From Pomphorhynchus laevis (taxonomy: Eukaryota > Acanthocephala > Palaeacanthocephala > Echinorhynchida > Pomphorhynchidae), in NCBI GenBank assembly GCA_012934845.2, contig WNNJ02002336.1:1-64000 (forward strand): DNA of 64,000 bases. The letters are read 5' to 3'. The translations under genes and the position numbers were made by a program. Below the pieces are notes generated by a model, which did no database searches, was not told where the DNA came from, and worked only from the letters and a program-made list of their open reading frames with translations. Shown in pieces: positions 32,901 through 45,299 of this stretch; within the stretch, counting starts at the first letter, position 1; the number at the start of each line of letters is the position of its first letter.

Positions 32901-35900
32901 ACTAATTAATTGCTTTTAATTAACTAAATTGCTTATATTAAGCGAGTACTGATTTATTTGAGATGTAAGTTTCGAGTTTTTTATAACTTAAAAAAGTTTT
33001 CTTTTAACGTTATACAAATAGTATAACGATTAAAATATTTAATGATTCTGCTTATTAATTACTCTCTCCGCTTATTTTAAAACATTTATGATTTAATTAA
33101 TTTAAATTGATTAATTTAAACAATGATTCTTTTCGCGATGTAAAATTCAAGTTTATTTTTTACAATAGTTTTCTTCAAACATTAGACAATTATTAAAACA
33201 TTTATGATTAAGCCTCTCTATTAATTAAATTGCTTATATTGATCGAATACTGATTTTGATTTAAGATGTAAGTTTCGAGTGTTATAACATATTCTACACA
33301 TAGTGTGTTATAATTGTGATCCTTTAATATCAAATGTCTTTTTAATTTGTAATGATTTATTTTTACCATAATTTTTTTCTAGATTGTATGCAATAAATAT
33401 AGTGGAATGGACGTGGACAAATGGGATTACTTTGCTCGAGACTGTTATTATTTAAATCTAGGAACATTATTTGACTATCACCGCTTCATAAAATACGCGA
33501 GAGTTATTGACGTTGATGGAGAACTGCATATTTCAACGAGGGAAAAGGTTAGCAAAACCTTATTGCTTTTTATTTAGATTTTTGATTTCCAATTTATAGG
33601 AAATGAATGCTGTAAATGACCTGTACATTACGAGAACGATGTTACATCGACGCGCTTATCAGCATCCTGTCGCCAAGGCAGTTGAAATAATGTACGTGGT
33701 TTATTAATTTTTATTTAATGAATAGTTTGTTTTCTTTTATCTTGTAAACTGAGCTTTACTTTAAAAGAAAGTTGATTCATACAATCTTTTTATTAAGAAA
33801 GTTATTAAGGCTTTATTATAGTTTTTAGTAAAATATAGCCAGGCACATTCAACTTTAATTGAATGATTAACACGTCAGACAAAAAGTCGTTTGCTAAAAT
33901 TCATTCAATGCTTTTACTTCCAGTGTTTAGATCTTTTTGATCTAAAAAGATCTATAATAACGTAGAAAAGATGTATATTATCTTTTATAATAATATATAA
34001 AAGATGATAATAATATAATAATTATATTATTATAATATAATATATGTGGATTGTTGTGTATCGCAACAATCCAATGTAACAATCCATATGCAACAATCCA
34101 AGTTTGTGAATTGTTGCATATCAATCCGATATACAACATTTGGACTAATTTGAGTCCGATATAAATTTCGGACTCGAATTAGTCCGATATTTGATATCGG
34201 AATCAAATTAGTTTGATATTCTATAATGAATTTAACTTTGCAAGGCAACAATCCATATGCAACAATCCAAGTTTGTGAATTGTTGCATTACAATCCGATA
34301 TACAACATTTGGACTAATTTGAGTCCGATATAAATTTCGGACTCGAATTAGTCCGATATTTGATATCGGACTCAAATTAGTTTGATATTCTATAATGAAT
34401 TTAACTTTGCAAGGCAACCATCCATATGCAACAATCCAAGTTTGTGAATTGTTGCATATCAATCCGATATACAACATTTGGACTAATTTGAGTCCGATAT
34501 CAAATTTCGGACTCGAATTAGTCCGATATTTGATATCGGACTCAAATTAGTTTGATATTCTGTAATTAATTAAACTTTGCAAGGCAACAATTCATATGCA
34601 ACAATCCAAGTTTGTGAATTGTTGCATATCAATCCGATATACAACATTTGGACTAATTTGAGTCCGATATCAAATTTCGGACTCGAATTAGTCCGATATC
34701 AAATTTCGGACTCGAATTAGTCCGATATTTGATATCGGACTCAAATTAGTTTGATATTCTATAATGAATTTAACTTTGCAAGGCAACCATCCATATGCAA
34801 CAATCCAAGTTTGTGAATTGTTGCATATCAATCCGATATACAACATTTGGACTAATTTGAGTCCGATATAAATTTCGGACTCGAATTAGTCCGATATTTG
34901 ATATCGGACTCAAATTAGTTTGATATTCTATAATGAATTTAACTTTGCAAGGCAACAATCCATATGCAACAATCCAAGGTTGTGGATTGTTGCATATCAA
35001 TCCGATATACAACATTCGGACTAATTTGAGTCGGATATCAAGCTTCGGATTCGAATTAGTCCGATATTTGATATCGAATTCAAATTAGTTTAATATTCTA
35101 TAATGAATTTAACTTTGCAAGGCAACAATAACAATCCATATGTAACAATCCAAGTTTGTGAAATTGTTACATATCAATCCGATATACAACATTCGGACTT
35201 ATTTGAGTTCGATATCAAATTTCGGACTCGAATTAGTCCGATATTTGATATCGGAATCAAATTAGTTTGATATTCTATAATGAATTTAACTTTGCAAGGC
35301 AACAATCCATATGCACCAATCCAAGTTTGTGAATTGTTGCATATCAATTCGATATACAACATTCGGACTAATTTGAGTCGGATATCAAGTTTCGGATTCG
35401 AATTAGTCCGATATTTGATATCGGACTCAAATTAGTTTGATATTCTATAATGGATTTAACTTTGCAAGGCAACAATCCATATGCAACAATCCAAGGTTGT
35501 GAATTGTTGCATATCAATTCGATTATTTTCTTATCTTTATTTTGAGACATGAAAATTTTTTTATCAGCATTTGAACTTGACATTTTTAGATGCACTAATA
35601 CATTTTTATTAAACAAAATAGCGTATTCATAGCAATTCGATCATTTGCGTTAATACTTTGCTAGGTTTTAAAAAGCCAATATATCAGTAAAATAAATGTT
35701 TTGAAATTTTGTATTTTGAAACTTATGATTTGCATTTTGTTTTTAAAATTATAATGCAATTTGTTTTCGATTGAATTTCCTTAACACTTGTATCAGTGGA
35801 AGATTATAGATAAGATTACCTTAAGAGTATAAGATTATTTAAAGATTATTATAGGATTATTTCATATCAAAATAAAATATGTAATAAAATATTATTTTTA

Positions 35901-38900
35901 TATAAAATTACGCGATTTGCATTTATAAACAATTAAAACATTTGATTTGGAAACTGTTTTAACTAGTCATATTTGAATCTTTTTTAATTTAGTTTTTAAT
36001 TTGCAATTGTGAATCTAAAATATTTGATTGGTGAATATTTCAGGATTGTCGATGTCTTGTTGAAGGCTAACGATGCCATTACCTTACAAGCATCTGGGTT
36101 GGTAAAACTGCAAATTTACAGTGAATTATTTTTAATGCTTTGCACAATCATTCAGTTCGAATTTAAATTCGTAAAATTGTTAAATTTTAATTATAATGTT
36201 TGAAATTAAAAATATTGTTGGTAGGCATTGATGATTTTCTAATTTATTTGCCTTATATATAACTGATTATTTTTCTTATAACTTCTCTCAATGAAAATAT
36301 TTACGACAATATTCGTGTTTCATTTAATTGTATTTTGATGCTGTTTGGTTATTCTTTACTAAAACTTGTTCTAAAACTTTATTCTTCTAAAACTTGTTCT
36401 CATTAATAAGTCAAAATAATTAAATTGACATTTAATTTAAGTATTTTAATATTATTATATTAGTATTTAATATTATTAGATCGAATAATTAGCATAATCG
36501 AATATCAATATCATTCATTATTGACATTAACATTTCACAACTAAATAATAAAATATTATAGTAAATATTTTTTAACTTATTTCGATTTGTAAATAAACTT
36601 TTACAAATTGTTTTCATTAAATTTTATTAAATTTTCGTGCTTACACCCTTACAACCATGTTGTACAATAATAATGTACATAATTATTTATTTGTTATAAA
36701 TAAATAATTATTTATGTACCTTATTTATCTCAATATAAATACGTCAATTTAAATGTACAATATTTTTATTACGATTGATCAGTTTTAAGCAGATTGATCG
36801 AAATATAATAAATCTATAAATTAAAACTATATTTTGATCCGTTTCTTTGTACATATAAATTTATAAAACTATAATAAAAAGAAATAGATAGATATTTTAA
36901 TATCTATCTATAGACAGGTTTTTATAGACAATAGAAAGAAGTTCAATTTTCAGATACGGAAGAATTTAATGGAAAAAATGCATTTATTATATTCCGATTG
37001 ATCGGTTTTATTCATAATTTAGGCAGATTTATTTTGATTAACTTGTGTTTATGTTTAAATCTTTGCTTGTTTATACAAGTGAAAAATTTCTTAAATTATT
37101 TAGTTTTCGAGTTTGATTAAAATCAACGATAATCTATAAAATTGGTTTCAGCTAGCATCATTAGTTATAGGACTGAAACATTTTTTGTTATTTTATTGCA
37201 AATATAACGTGACACCTTTTATAAATTTAAAAATTTGATTGGTTCATATTTTAGCTATTTAATTCAGTTTTAATCATCATTTTTATTTATTCTTTTTGAT
37301 CATTTATTCTGTATTATTATTCTTTTTTATTTATTTATTCTTTTTTGGTCATTTATTCATTTTATCAGCGTTGTCTACTAATCGTATAATTTGTCGTGTA
37401 ATAAATCACATATATAGATAAGAAAATATACAAATGCAAACTTCATAAATTATATGATATAAATTTTAAATTTTAAAATTTATTTATTTTTAATTTCTAT
37501 AAAATAAATCATAATTTAATGCTTTATAAATGATAAAATACTACTGTAACTATTTAAGATCGCTACGGTTAGATTTTGGATCGTGTTTACTTTATTAATT
37601 TTTTCAAATATAAATTTTATTGTAGCAAACAATTTCGAATATCTGAATGTGTTAATGACATGAATGCTTTTGAACTTCTTGACGATCGTATTCTGTATCT
37701 AATACAAACATCTACCGATCCTAGCTTAGAACAATCTAGACAGCTCCTTAGACGAATTGATCAGAGAGACTTTTATAAATTTATCGGTGTCGCCGTGGCC
37801 AAAGATCAAAAATATTGGAAAGCATGTGAATCCGGATGGGTAACTTACAATTCTTTATTTTCTCATTTTATATATCGGATGTAAATATTAACTGCATCCT
37901 TAAATATTTTGTTAACAAACTTTTATTTAATCGTCTTTTAGATTTTAGGGCAAAGAACAATAGATAGAACAATAAAAATAATAAAATCGAATTAAAAATA
38001 AATATTTAAAGTTAGGAAATTGTAAATTATTTAAAAATAAAAAATAAATTAATTTGCTTACATTCTGTCGATCACTGTCGATATAATGTAAAATTCCGAT
38101 GATTTCGTCAGTTGTTGGCGAAATATATTTACGGGCCTAGTTTATTGCATAAAGTAGGCCAATGTAACTTTGAGAGTAAATATATTCTTAGCGTGAAGTC
38201 GAGAAACATTCCTAGTGATTAAGTTGAGTTTAGTTACTATTATATCGATATAAGCTAAATGTTCTAATTATATCGATGAAAATTAACAAGAAAATAGAAA
38301 TTATAAAATTTCTATTTTATAGCAGGCTTAATTTCTTTTTTATTAACATTTTATTAGTCAAATTGCAAATTAAAATTTGATTAAATTTGATTATAATTTA
38401 ATTCAAATTTTAATTAAAATAATTTTATTATATAATTAATTAAATTATAACAGTCTTAAAAATTTCCGTTAAAGATTAATATATTTGTAATATTGTATTT
38501 TTATACTGTATCATTTATATACTATTTAATGTGTTGTTTGCAAAATGGTTTTTATTTATGATAAGCATTTTTGTTATAAATGTTTAAATTACTCTTATGC
38601 ATTGTCGTTTGAAGTTTCTTGTAGTCAGATCATTTCCTTCTTGTAAATATATTCACCTTACAAAACATTTAAAGACATTTTGACTTCTGGCTAATATGTA
38701 AAAACTGTTTACATTCCACCAAATCCATTATCAAATTTTGAATATTTTCTATAGTATTAGGATTAAATAAAATCATTACAACAAACAGAATTTTTTTAAT
38801 TTCGACATTATGTTGTAGCATCTGGCGAACGGAAGCCTTGCAGTGAAAATATATTATATTATAATATTTATAATATTATATTATATTGTTTTATGATATT

Positions 38901-39789
38901 TCATATTTCTAAGCATTTGGTTGCTATTTTGTAGATTATCTTATATTACTCGATAACAGAAATGTTTCTTCTTTGCAAATTGTAATTTTTTATGTGTCCA
39001 CAGAATATGCCTTTCAGTAAAACTTTAATTTAATGTTTACTTGAATTCGTTCTGACTGAAATATATTGCCTAAAATATTTTTATAATTTTGTAAAGTTCA
39101 AAATATTTGTTGATATTTTAACATTTTTGATTGCTAATTATATTCTAGGCAGATAACAATTCAATAATCGCAAATGAAATATGCCAAACAAATAATTCTG
39201 AGATTGAAACCAAAGTTGAGCCGGATCATTTGTTTATTGGGGTATTGATTTGAAGTCATTTTTTAATTAGGCGATTGTGTACAGATGCTAACAGCAGCTA
39301 GCGAAATATAAATATATTAATTTATATATAAAGATAATGTTATACTAAATATAAAAATAATATTATGCTTGTTATTATGCTTAAGCGCTGATTAATAAAT
39401 CTTACAATTTAATACTTTTTTATACTTTCTTTTTTACAGATTTATATGATAAAATGTAATATTAATGGAGACGATCCATGCAAGTTTATGTTTTTCTACA
39501 ATAAAAGACAAATAAACAAGAATGTTCCGATCAATTTTGACAAGGTTCGTCGTTCGCATCACGTCTATTATAATATTATGTTCTATACTTTTAGAATTAT
39601 TACATTTATCCGTCTGTTCGATCTGAGCAGCATATTATTGTATTTTGTAAATGCGACGAATATATTTTACCAGCTTGTGTGCTGTTTAAATTATGGTGTA
39701 CTACTAATGGATTTGCTTTACTAAAGGTAGAATCATATGAAATATGTTATTACAACAGAAATAGTGATGTTTCCATTTTAAATAATTAA
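29966..39789 (+). CDS. SAMHD1: SAMHD1-type deoxynucleoside triphosphate triphosphohydrolase
   Basis: Ten exons join in frame: 29966-30126, 30917-31235, 32241-32285, 33383-33547, 33600-33691, 36044-36097, 37626-37839, 39149-39241, 39440-39544 and 39595-39789 (TAA). They give 480 residues from [12 protein letters not shown] to the end. SAMHD1 is a GTP/dNTP-activated tetramer that cleaves dNTPs to nucleoside and triphosphate. The metal-binding HD set is intact: SRFEHSLG (H), [12 protein letters not shown] (HD) and [12 protein letters not shown] (D). WSHEN keeps the active-site His, and [16 protein letters not shown] keeps the allosteric-site Asp and Arg. [10 protein letters not shown] matches the human substrate and tetramer loop. 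The 45-bp exon supplies RPNKHFLSE before IVCNKYSG. The last exon matches human AEQLIRVYCKK...FVQWC. The start codon exon and any SAM domain are not found; an in-frame stop (29957-29959) lies just before the first readable exon, so an upstream exon is required. Confidence 0.96.
30160..30560 (+). mobile_element. canonical Penelope-type RT fragment in SAMHD1 intron
   Basis: A frame reads [20 protein letters not shown], then [14 protein letters not shown], then [14 protein letters not shown]. This is the PLE layout after the catalytic box ('YVDDilv......l..FLn.LNs....lkFT'), with the box itself decayed. Further on, [14 protein letters not shown] resembles the 'RGY' thumb segment. It differs from the Naiad copies in the window, so it is another PLE lineage. 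Fragmentary and dead. Confidence 0.5.
31236..33382. other. SAMHD1 introns around the 45-bp exon
   Basis: AT-rich intronic DNA on both sides of the small exon at 32241-32285. Two related blocks (about 32880-33070 and 33050-33310) share TTAATTAACTAAATTGCTTA-like and GATGTAAGTTTCGAGT words, which suggests an old local duplication. No gene was found. Confidence 0.45.
34030..35535. repeat. tandem ~170-bp repeat of nested palindromes in a SAMHD1 intron
   Basis: About eight to nine units occur; the anchor CAAGGCAACAATCCATATGC starts at 34241, 34410, 34580, 34779, 34948, 35118, 35295 and 35465. Spacing is 169-170 bp apart from one of 199 bp (an extra internal block) and one of 177 bp. Each unit holds several inverted repeats: ATGCAACAATCC/TGAATTGTTGCAT, GGACTAATTTGAGTCC facing GGACTCGAATTAGTCC, and CCGATATTTGATATCGG. 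The minus-strand ORFs seen here simply repeat with the unit. The array fills much of the intron between exons 33600-33691 and 36044-36097. Confidence 0.95.
36098..39148. other. SAMHD1 introns without other features
   Basis: AT-rich introns on both sides of the exon at 37626-37839. A palindrome around GTACATAATTATTTATTTG at about 36670-36720 is the only marked structure. No mobile element was recognised. Confidence 0.45.
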
Positions 39790-39883
39790 ATACCGATTTT
39801 AAGGGTTCTGTGCTAAATCTAGAATTTGAAATCAATTTGATTTATTTTTATCAACATAATTATTTTAGCTTTAAGTGCTGAGC

Positions 39884-40568
39884 TATAGGAGATACATTCT
39901 CTTTAAATTAAACAATATAAATTTATATTTTCATTTCTGAATCAGAATCGAGTAAATTATTCCATATTACCATATTTAATATTTACTTTAATATATTTAT
40001 TAAATATATTTTTAAAATCAGATGTAAATCTACATAATCAAATGATACATTTGATCATTTACATAATCAAATCTCCACAAGCACGTCCCGACCACGATGT
40101 TTCCGCCTTCAGATCTATTTTATCGTATCTTGTTCCTGCTATAAACTATCTTTTTTAACGACATATATACTGTCCTATTCATCCGCCTAAACAAATATTC
40201 TCAATCTAATCCTTCTCAGCCCCTCTCCTGAAAATTGTTTTCAAACATTGCTCTCACGCGTCCTCTCCCAATGATTCAAACTCATGTCCTCTTCAGCCAC
40301 TCTCATTTTCCCGATCCCACCCCCTCCGAAATCGCTCAACGAAAAACGCCGTCGCGAGGAAAACGGCGAAACATCTCTCTTCATCCGAAACACCGACTGA
40401 AATTTACAAGTTGTCCACACCCGCCAAAAAATTCGATCGTGCTCCATCTCCCTTATGTGTCTTCTCCACTAGCCCATATTACCACCACACACGGTTTATA
40501 GGAGATACATTCTCTTTAAATTGAACAATATAAATTTATATTTTCATTTCTGAATCAGAATCGAGTAA
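39884..40568. repeat. 72-bp direct repeats flanking a GC-richer insert
   Basis: TATAGGAGATACATTCTCTT and the following 52 bases occur at 39884-39955 and 40497-40568 with a single difference. The 541 bp between them include a GC-richer block (about 40075-40497) with an open frame reading SHFPDPTPSEIAQRKTPSRG and a second frame NEKRRREENGETSLFI. The insert may be a LINE 5' or ORF1 fragment of the C-rich kind seen at 8.2-9.2 kb. The flanking repeats look like a recent duplication linked to its arrival. Confidence 0.7.
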
Positions 40569-40647
40569 TTAAATATTACCAATATTTAATTACTCGATTA
40601 AATATATTAAATATAATATTATATTAAATATAATATTTAATATTTAA

Positions 40648-40827
40648 TATTACCATATTTTAAAATTAAAAATTAAAGAAAGAATTGAGAGTATAAATTG
40701 TCAAGTTAAAAAGGTTTTACCTGCTTTAATATCATCTTTAGAAAATTACAATAGTTTTTTTAAACAACAAATAGCATTAGGTTTGTATTTAATGTTTTGT
40801 GTTTTGTTTTCTATTTGGTTTTTGTAG
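40648..40827 (+). CDS. possible last exon of a tail-anchored protein
   Basis: A 59-codon open stretch without ATG ends at TAG 40825-40827. It reads KERIESINCQVKKVLPALIS, then SLENYNSFFKQQ, then a C-terminal hydrophobic segment LGLYLMFCVLFSIWFL. Possible acceptors (AAAG) lie near 40672-40680. A polar, helix-prone region followed by a C-terminal membrane anchor is a believable protein end, but no upstream exon was found between SAMHD1 and this point. Confidence 0.3.
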   Translation, partial: YYHILKLKIKERIESINCQVKKVLPALISSLENYNSFFKQQIALGLYLMFCVLFSIWFL

Positions 40828-41317
40828 TACGATCGATATGCTATATTTCAAATCGAGCGTATTTCGTTTTTTTGACGACTTGAACGTGTGGTCCAAGAAA
40901 ACGATTTGCTTTCTAATTTGATCATATCCACAAGTTCGTTCAACAGCTCAGCTATAGCTGATCTGATGTGTTTCAGTTTATTACAATCTATTACAATGTA
41001 ATATGTAAATGTCATTCGCTAAATGACGCTCATTTGATGCCAATTTTCTATCTGGAAGAAATCATATGCATCTAATTAACAAGTCACATTTCCCAGAGTA
41101 ATATTTTTGTTTTTCTTCAAATGTTCGAAGTAATAAGATGTGTAATCCAGTATCTCGTAATTATCGAGTAATCATTTGATTATTTCAAAAGAAATCGATA
41201 ATTAAAACATCCCGTTGCTGTAACGTATAAGAACCAGTATGTTTTCCCACAGATATTGTAGCTTGTTTTGCCAGAAAAAAATCCCTGCATTTGTCATTAT
41301 AAATTAAACTTCCTGCT

Positions 41318-42180
41318 ATCCCCATATACCCCTTTTCATCTCATTTAAACCTTCATTTATCTCCTTTACACCCTTTTTACACTGTTTATTTTACATAACA
41401 TTTTTTATGTCTATTATCTTGCCGTTTTTATTCTATTTAACCCCAATTACCTCAAGTCGTTGTTATTGAAGATTATTGATAAATATAATTTGTATAATTT
41501 TTAGATTTCGCATTATTTAGGATCGAAATTACACCCTTTAATCCACTATAAGTGGTGGGCTCAAGTGTGTAAAGGAGATAAAAGAGAGTTAACTGCCTTA
41601 TTCCTTATTATATCCAAGTTTCTAGTATTTATTCCTCATTATTTATAAGTATTTAGATGGAATACACATTTCGACCGTTGTCTACCATGTAAAAATTGCT
41701 TGGCAGATTTGGCTTGTGATATTTGTTTAATACTTTAGATTTCATGTTTTGTGACAATGTTTCATGTTTCTTGACTTACTATGTCTGGTTTTTCTCAGAG
41801 AAAAATTATCCCGGTGTTTGTTATATTATGTATTAACCTCCCTTTAATCTCTCCCTATACACCATTTTATCTAATTTACACAATTAAAATCCCTTTTATT
41901 ATAATTTTCGTCAAAAAATGATTAATAAAACAATTTTTTTGTAGAAAATCTAGTTTTTTGACCATGTAATATAATATTGAAAAATATAATTTTTAGATTC
42001 AACATTAAGTGAGCACAGGGGCTAAATGGTGTAAATGAGGTAAAAATCAGTTTAATCAAAATAAATGAGATAAAATGGGACAAGTATTTCTTCTTCCTCA
42101 TTATATCCAAGTATATAGTATTTCTTTCGTATTAATTAAAAGTATCTAGTATTTCTTTCGCATTATATCAAAGTATATGT
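41318..42180. repeat. decayed inverted and direct repeats (element of ~0.8 kb)
   Basis: CCTTTTCATCTCATTTAAAC and CTCCTTTACACCC on the left (41330-41395) face GTGTAAAGGAG (41572) and GGTGTAAATGAGG / AAATGAGATAAAATGGG (42025-42085). The right half also partly repeats the left in direct order (TTATATCCAAGTNTNTAGTATTT at about 41608 and 42105). This suggests a degenerate inverted-repeat transposon or a duplicated pair. No transposase frame is visible. Confidence 0.45.
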
Positions 42181-42807
42181 TTAAGCGGATTATAGAAATT
42201 TTCGTTATTATTTCGTTCGTTTTCCAATGGGAGAACATACCAGATCCCAATTTTTAAAGTTGATGCACGACAATTATCTCATAATCCTCAGTTATTATGT
42301 CATTCCAGATTACTATTTACTGTATATTTTTCTAATTTGGAAAAAGGTATTCCTTACGTATCGTCTAGCAAAATTAAAGTAACTTAGATTAAAGTAAAAT
42401 AAATGTTGGTTTTATTACGAATTGATAATTTACTATTTTTATTGCAAAATTAAAGTAATCCGATTAACTTAGATTAAACTTCGATTAACTTAGATTTTAT
42501 TAACTTAGATTTGATAATTTACTCTTTTTTAAAAGTAAAATTAATTAACAGTTAAATTTCGTTTTGTTAATCATTGTATTTCTTTACTTTTACATTTAGC
42601 TAAATTCTCGATCAATATATGAGCGATAGAATATGTTATTTGTAGTTTTCGATGTCATTTGGTGAATTGTTTTTAACTTTGAGTTTTCATTACGAAATAA
42701 TCAAAAATGTATTTTTCTAAGTTGCGTACTTGTCGAATTATAATGATTTTTAACTATCTGATTTGTTTAATTCATTCATTAAATAAATATACATTAATTT
42801 TGTAGTC

Positions 42808-42855
42808 TAAAAAGACATGTTATCCCCATTAAAGTGGGAATAACATGTCTTTTTT
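42808..42855. repeat. strong hairpin, 20-bp arms
   Basis: AAAAAGACATGTTATCCCCA pairs with GTGGGAATAACATGTCTTTT apart from a wobble position, around a short TTAA loop. It stands alone in AT-rich DNA. It may be two abutting transposon ends or a solo palindromic element. Confidence 0.8.
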
Positions 42856-43084
42856 ATAAAAATATTTTTAATATATTCTAATATATTTTTATATAAAAAT
42901 ATTGTATTGAGGACTTTTTACAAAATGATCCATGGTAATAATAGTATTATGATAATATTAGTATCATTAGTATTATGGTGATATTAGTATTATTTATGAC
43001 CCTGGTAATCGTGATCACCTAACACTATTCAACAACGTATTTTAACATTTTAGTTACATAATAATTATAATCGAACTAAATCAA

Positions 43085-44530
43085 ACTATAAAAAACTTTT
43101 TCATATACTTCCGATGCTCTCAATGCGTCGTTCTTTATCCACGAAATTGAATATTATATTGCCCACATGGCCAAAAACAAAGACTCCGGTCCGGATCTTC
43201 TCTGAACATATAAAGGCATATATAACAATTCTATTTGGCTATTGGACTTATTTCTGCAACTCTATTATGTATGGGCGCCAACTTCTGGATTCCTGGAAAC
43301 AGGGTGTCATCAAAGTTATCTACAAAGGCAAAGGTGACCCTAACTCCACCTATTCTTACAGATATATCGCTCAGTTAAACTATTCATACAAATTTCTAAC
43401 ACATATTATGGCTTACCGTGCATCATTTCGTCGCGATTTCTTGCTTCAACGAGAACAATACGATTTCTGTCCCAATTGTTCTTCAACTGGTGCTATCAAA
43501 ATAGTTCAAGATTACGTCGCACAATATTTTGTTTAAAAATCATCTATGTATGTAATCTTTATCGATTTTACAAAAGCATTCGACACGATTAATCTTAGCC
43601 TCTTGATCACAAAACTCGTAAATGAAGTTAATATATCCGGTTCTCTTCTTCATATGATTCAGTGTGTCTTGCAACCAAATTCCCTTTGTATATTCGATGG
43701 ATTATCCTTATCGGATCCTGTCATCGCTAACAAAGGAGTACTTCAGGGTGATTCAATTAGTCCATGGTAATTTTCTTATACCTCATGGACTTACCTTCTC
43801 ATATTCGCACACATTCACCAGAAATTACATTATTTTATATGCTGATGACCTCGTATTTCTCTTCAGCGATTTGCTTTCATCCCAAGAAGCTTTAATTTCC
43901 CATTCTAAATATGATCACCTAAACCAACTTCTCGTTAACATTTCAAAATCTCAGGTTATCAAGTTTCGCAAAGAAGATTATCTTAGAAGAGGCGACAAAC
44001 TAAACCTTGGTAACCAGCCTCTTGATTTTTCCCTCAGTTATACACACCTCGGAATTCTGCTCACATCCAGGTAGTCATTTACCTCCCATTTAAAACTCAA
44101 AAGCTCAAAAATGGTCATCGCCACTTCGCTCGCCAAAAATTTAGTTTGCTCTATTTTCAAGGAGCCCTTAGATACTTTTGAAAATGTTTACTGCCTATCA
44201 TTCAGTATGGTCTTACAGCATATTGGTTAGATCTTTCCGCTTTTTATTTCACACAAATAGACAAATGCCAATGGAAATTCATTAAGCGCGCAGTTGGAGT
44301 TTCACCAAAAATCATCATTCTCGATAGTCTCTGCTCTACCCAATGTTCTTCCTTGTGTTCTTTTACTAAGTCAACTATTACGTTTACCGGTCGCACTAGC
44401 GCTTCATTCGAATCTCGACATACGGATACTAAGATTAATAATATTAATGTCACTATATAATATAATCGATGGACTAATATATACTTGTCCATCGCTGCAT
44501 AGCGATGCAAATGCGCATGTGACCGATTAT
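43085..44530 (+). mobile_element. LINE ORF2 fragment, family X copy 1
   Basis: Translation gives the RT order: WKQGVIKVIYKGKGDPNSTY, SYRYIAQLNYSYKF, YVIFIDFTKAFDTINLSLL, VLQGDSISP, ILYADDLVFLF, then LLVNISKSQVIKFRK and YTHLGILLTSR. The C-terminal part (LPIIQYGLTAYWLDLSAFYF, QIDKCQWKFIKRAVGVSP) reaches about 44340 and weak homology goes on to about 44530. YADD and the FIDF..AFD boxes are intact, but frames shift between the parts. A non-LTR element of the Jockey/R1/CR1 assemblage; the clade is unsettled. Confidence 0.85.
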
Positions 44531-44537
44531 ACTTTAC

Positions 44538-45250
44538 ATTATTTTTGTTCAAAGTGGGGAATAAATGACCATGTGGATGTTAGATGGACGCTTAGATATT
44601 TATAAGGGTTGATGAATTCGATGGGTCGATAGTCTAACGAAAGTTTATCGGAATTTGCAAAGCGTCCTCCACGGCGATATTTAATGGCTTTGGTCTTCAG
44701 AATGTTGACAGTAAGGTCGTTTTCGGTCAAGTATGGATTGTGCAATTTGAATAAAATCGGAAAGTATTAGCAGGTTTTCGACAAAAATAATGATTTTGGA
44801 ATGGGGTATTGTCGTTTGCAAGTAAACTGGTAAATCTGGAAAACTGGTGTTGAAAATTAAGTTTTTCATTTAGATGTTGGCGATTGATATCATCGAAAGT
44901 AGGAATAGTTGGAAAGGCGACGTGAAAGCATAGATAAGAAGAATTTGAAAGAATGATTAAGGATTGCCATGCCATGATATGCATTTGGATTGAAAGAGTC
45001 GCCAGAACCTCCTACTTCTGATTGTTGCAATAACATGGGAACCCAGTATCCAATAAAAACTTTGCTAAAAAGGTCAAATCAATATTGACGTAGTAGATCA
45101 AATGTATCTTTAGTATGTTCATTCGCAATACTATAAGTGTAAGTGGCTTTGTGATTATTGAGATATGCCAGAGCATTTTGGAGTTCATCGACAGAAAATG
45201 GTTGGTTTAGAGAGTCAGTAGAATATGTCAAAATGCATTGGGAAAGGGAT
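44538..45250 (-). mobile_element. LINE ORF2 fragment, family X copy 2, opposite orientation
   Basis: Read on the minus strand from 45250: LNQPFSVDELQNALAYLNNH and KATYTYSIANEHTKDTFDLL (RT N-terminal region), then GDSFNPNAYHGMAILNHSFK. After a gap come LLILSDFIQ and LTVNILKTKAIKYRR, then INPYKYLSVHLTSTWSF. The last segments align with LLVNISKSQVIKFRK and YTHLGILLTSRWSF of copy 1. The two copies meet tail to tail near 44535. Decayed. Confidence 0.8.
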
Positions 45251-45299
45251 CAGAACTTAAGTCAAAACGGTTGTTAAATGCTCATTGGGTTATTAAAAT

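Noticed and set aside
34030-35535. CRISPR-like array
   Set aside because: The units are fully repeated without unique spacers, and the setting is a spliced animal gene.
34030-35616. Four or five near-identical minus-strand ORFs ([12 protein letters not shown]...)
   Set aside because: Each repeats with the ~170-bp satellite unit; there is no independent coding evidence.
35368-35616. Minus-strand ORF starting [20 protein letters not shown] as a transposase
   Set aside because: Only about 30 codons are outside the satellite and no transposase motif is visible.
44244-44605. Overlapping ORFs on both strands at 44.2-44.6 kb
   Set aside because: They are frames over the LINE 3' end and the junction of two LINE copies; no independent support.
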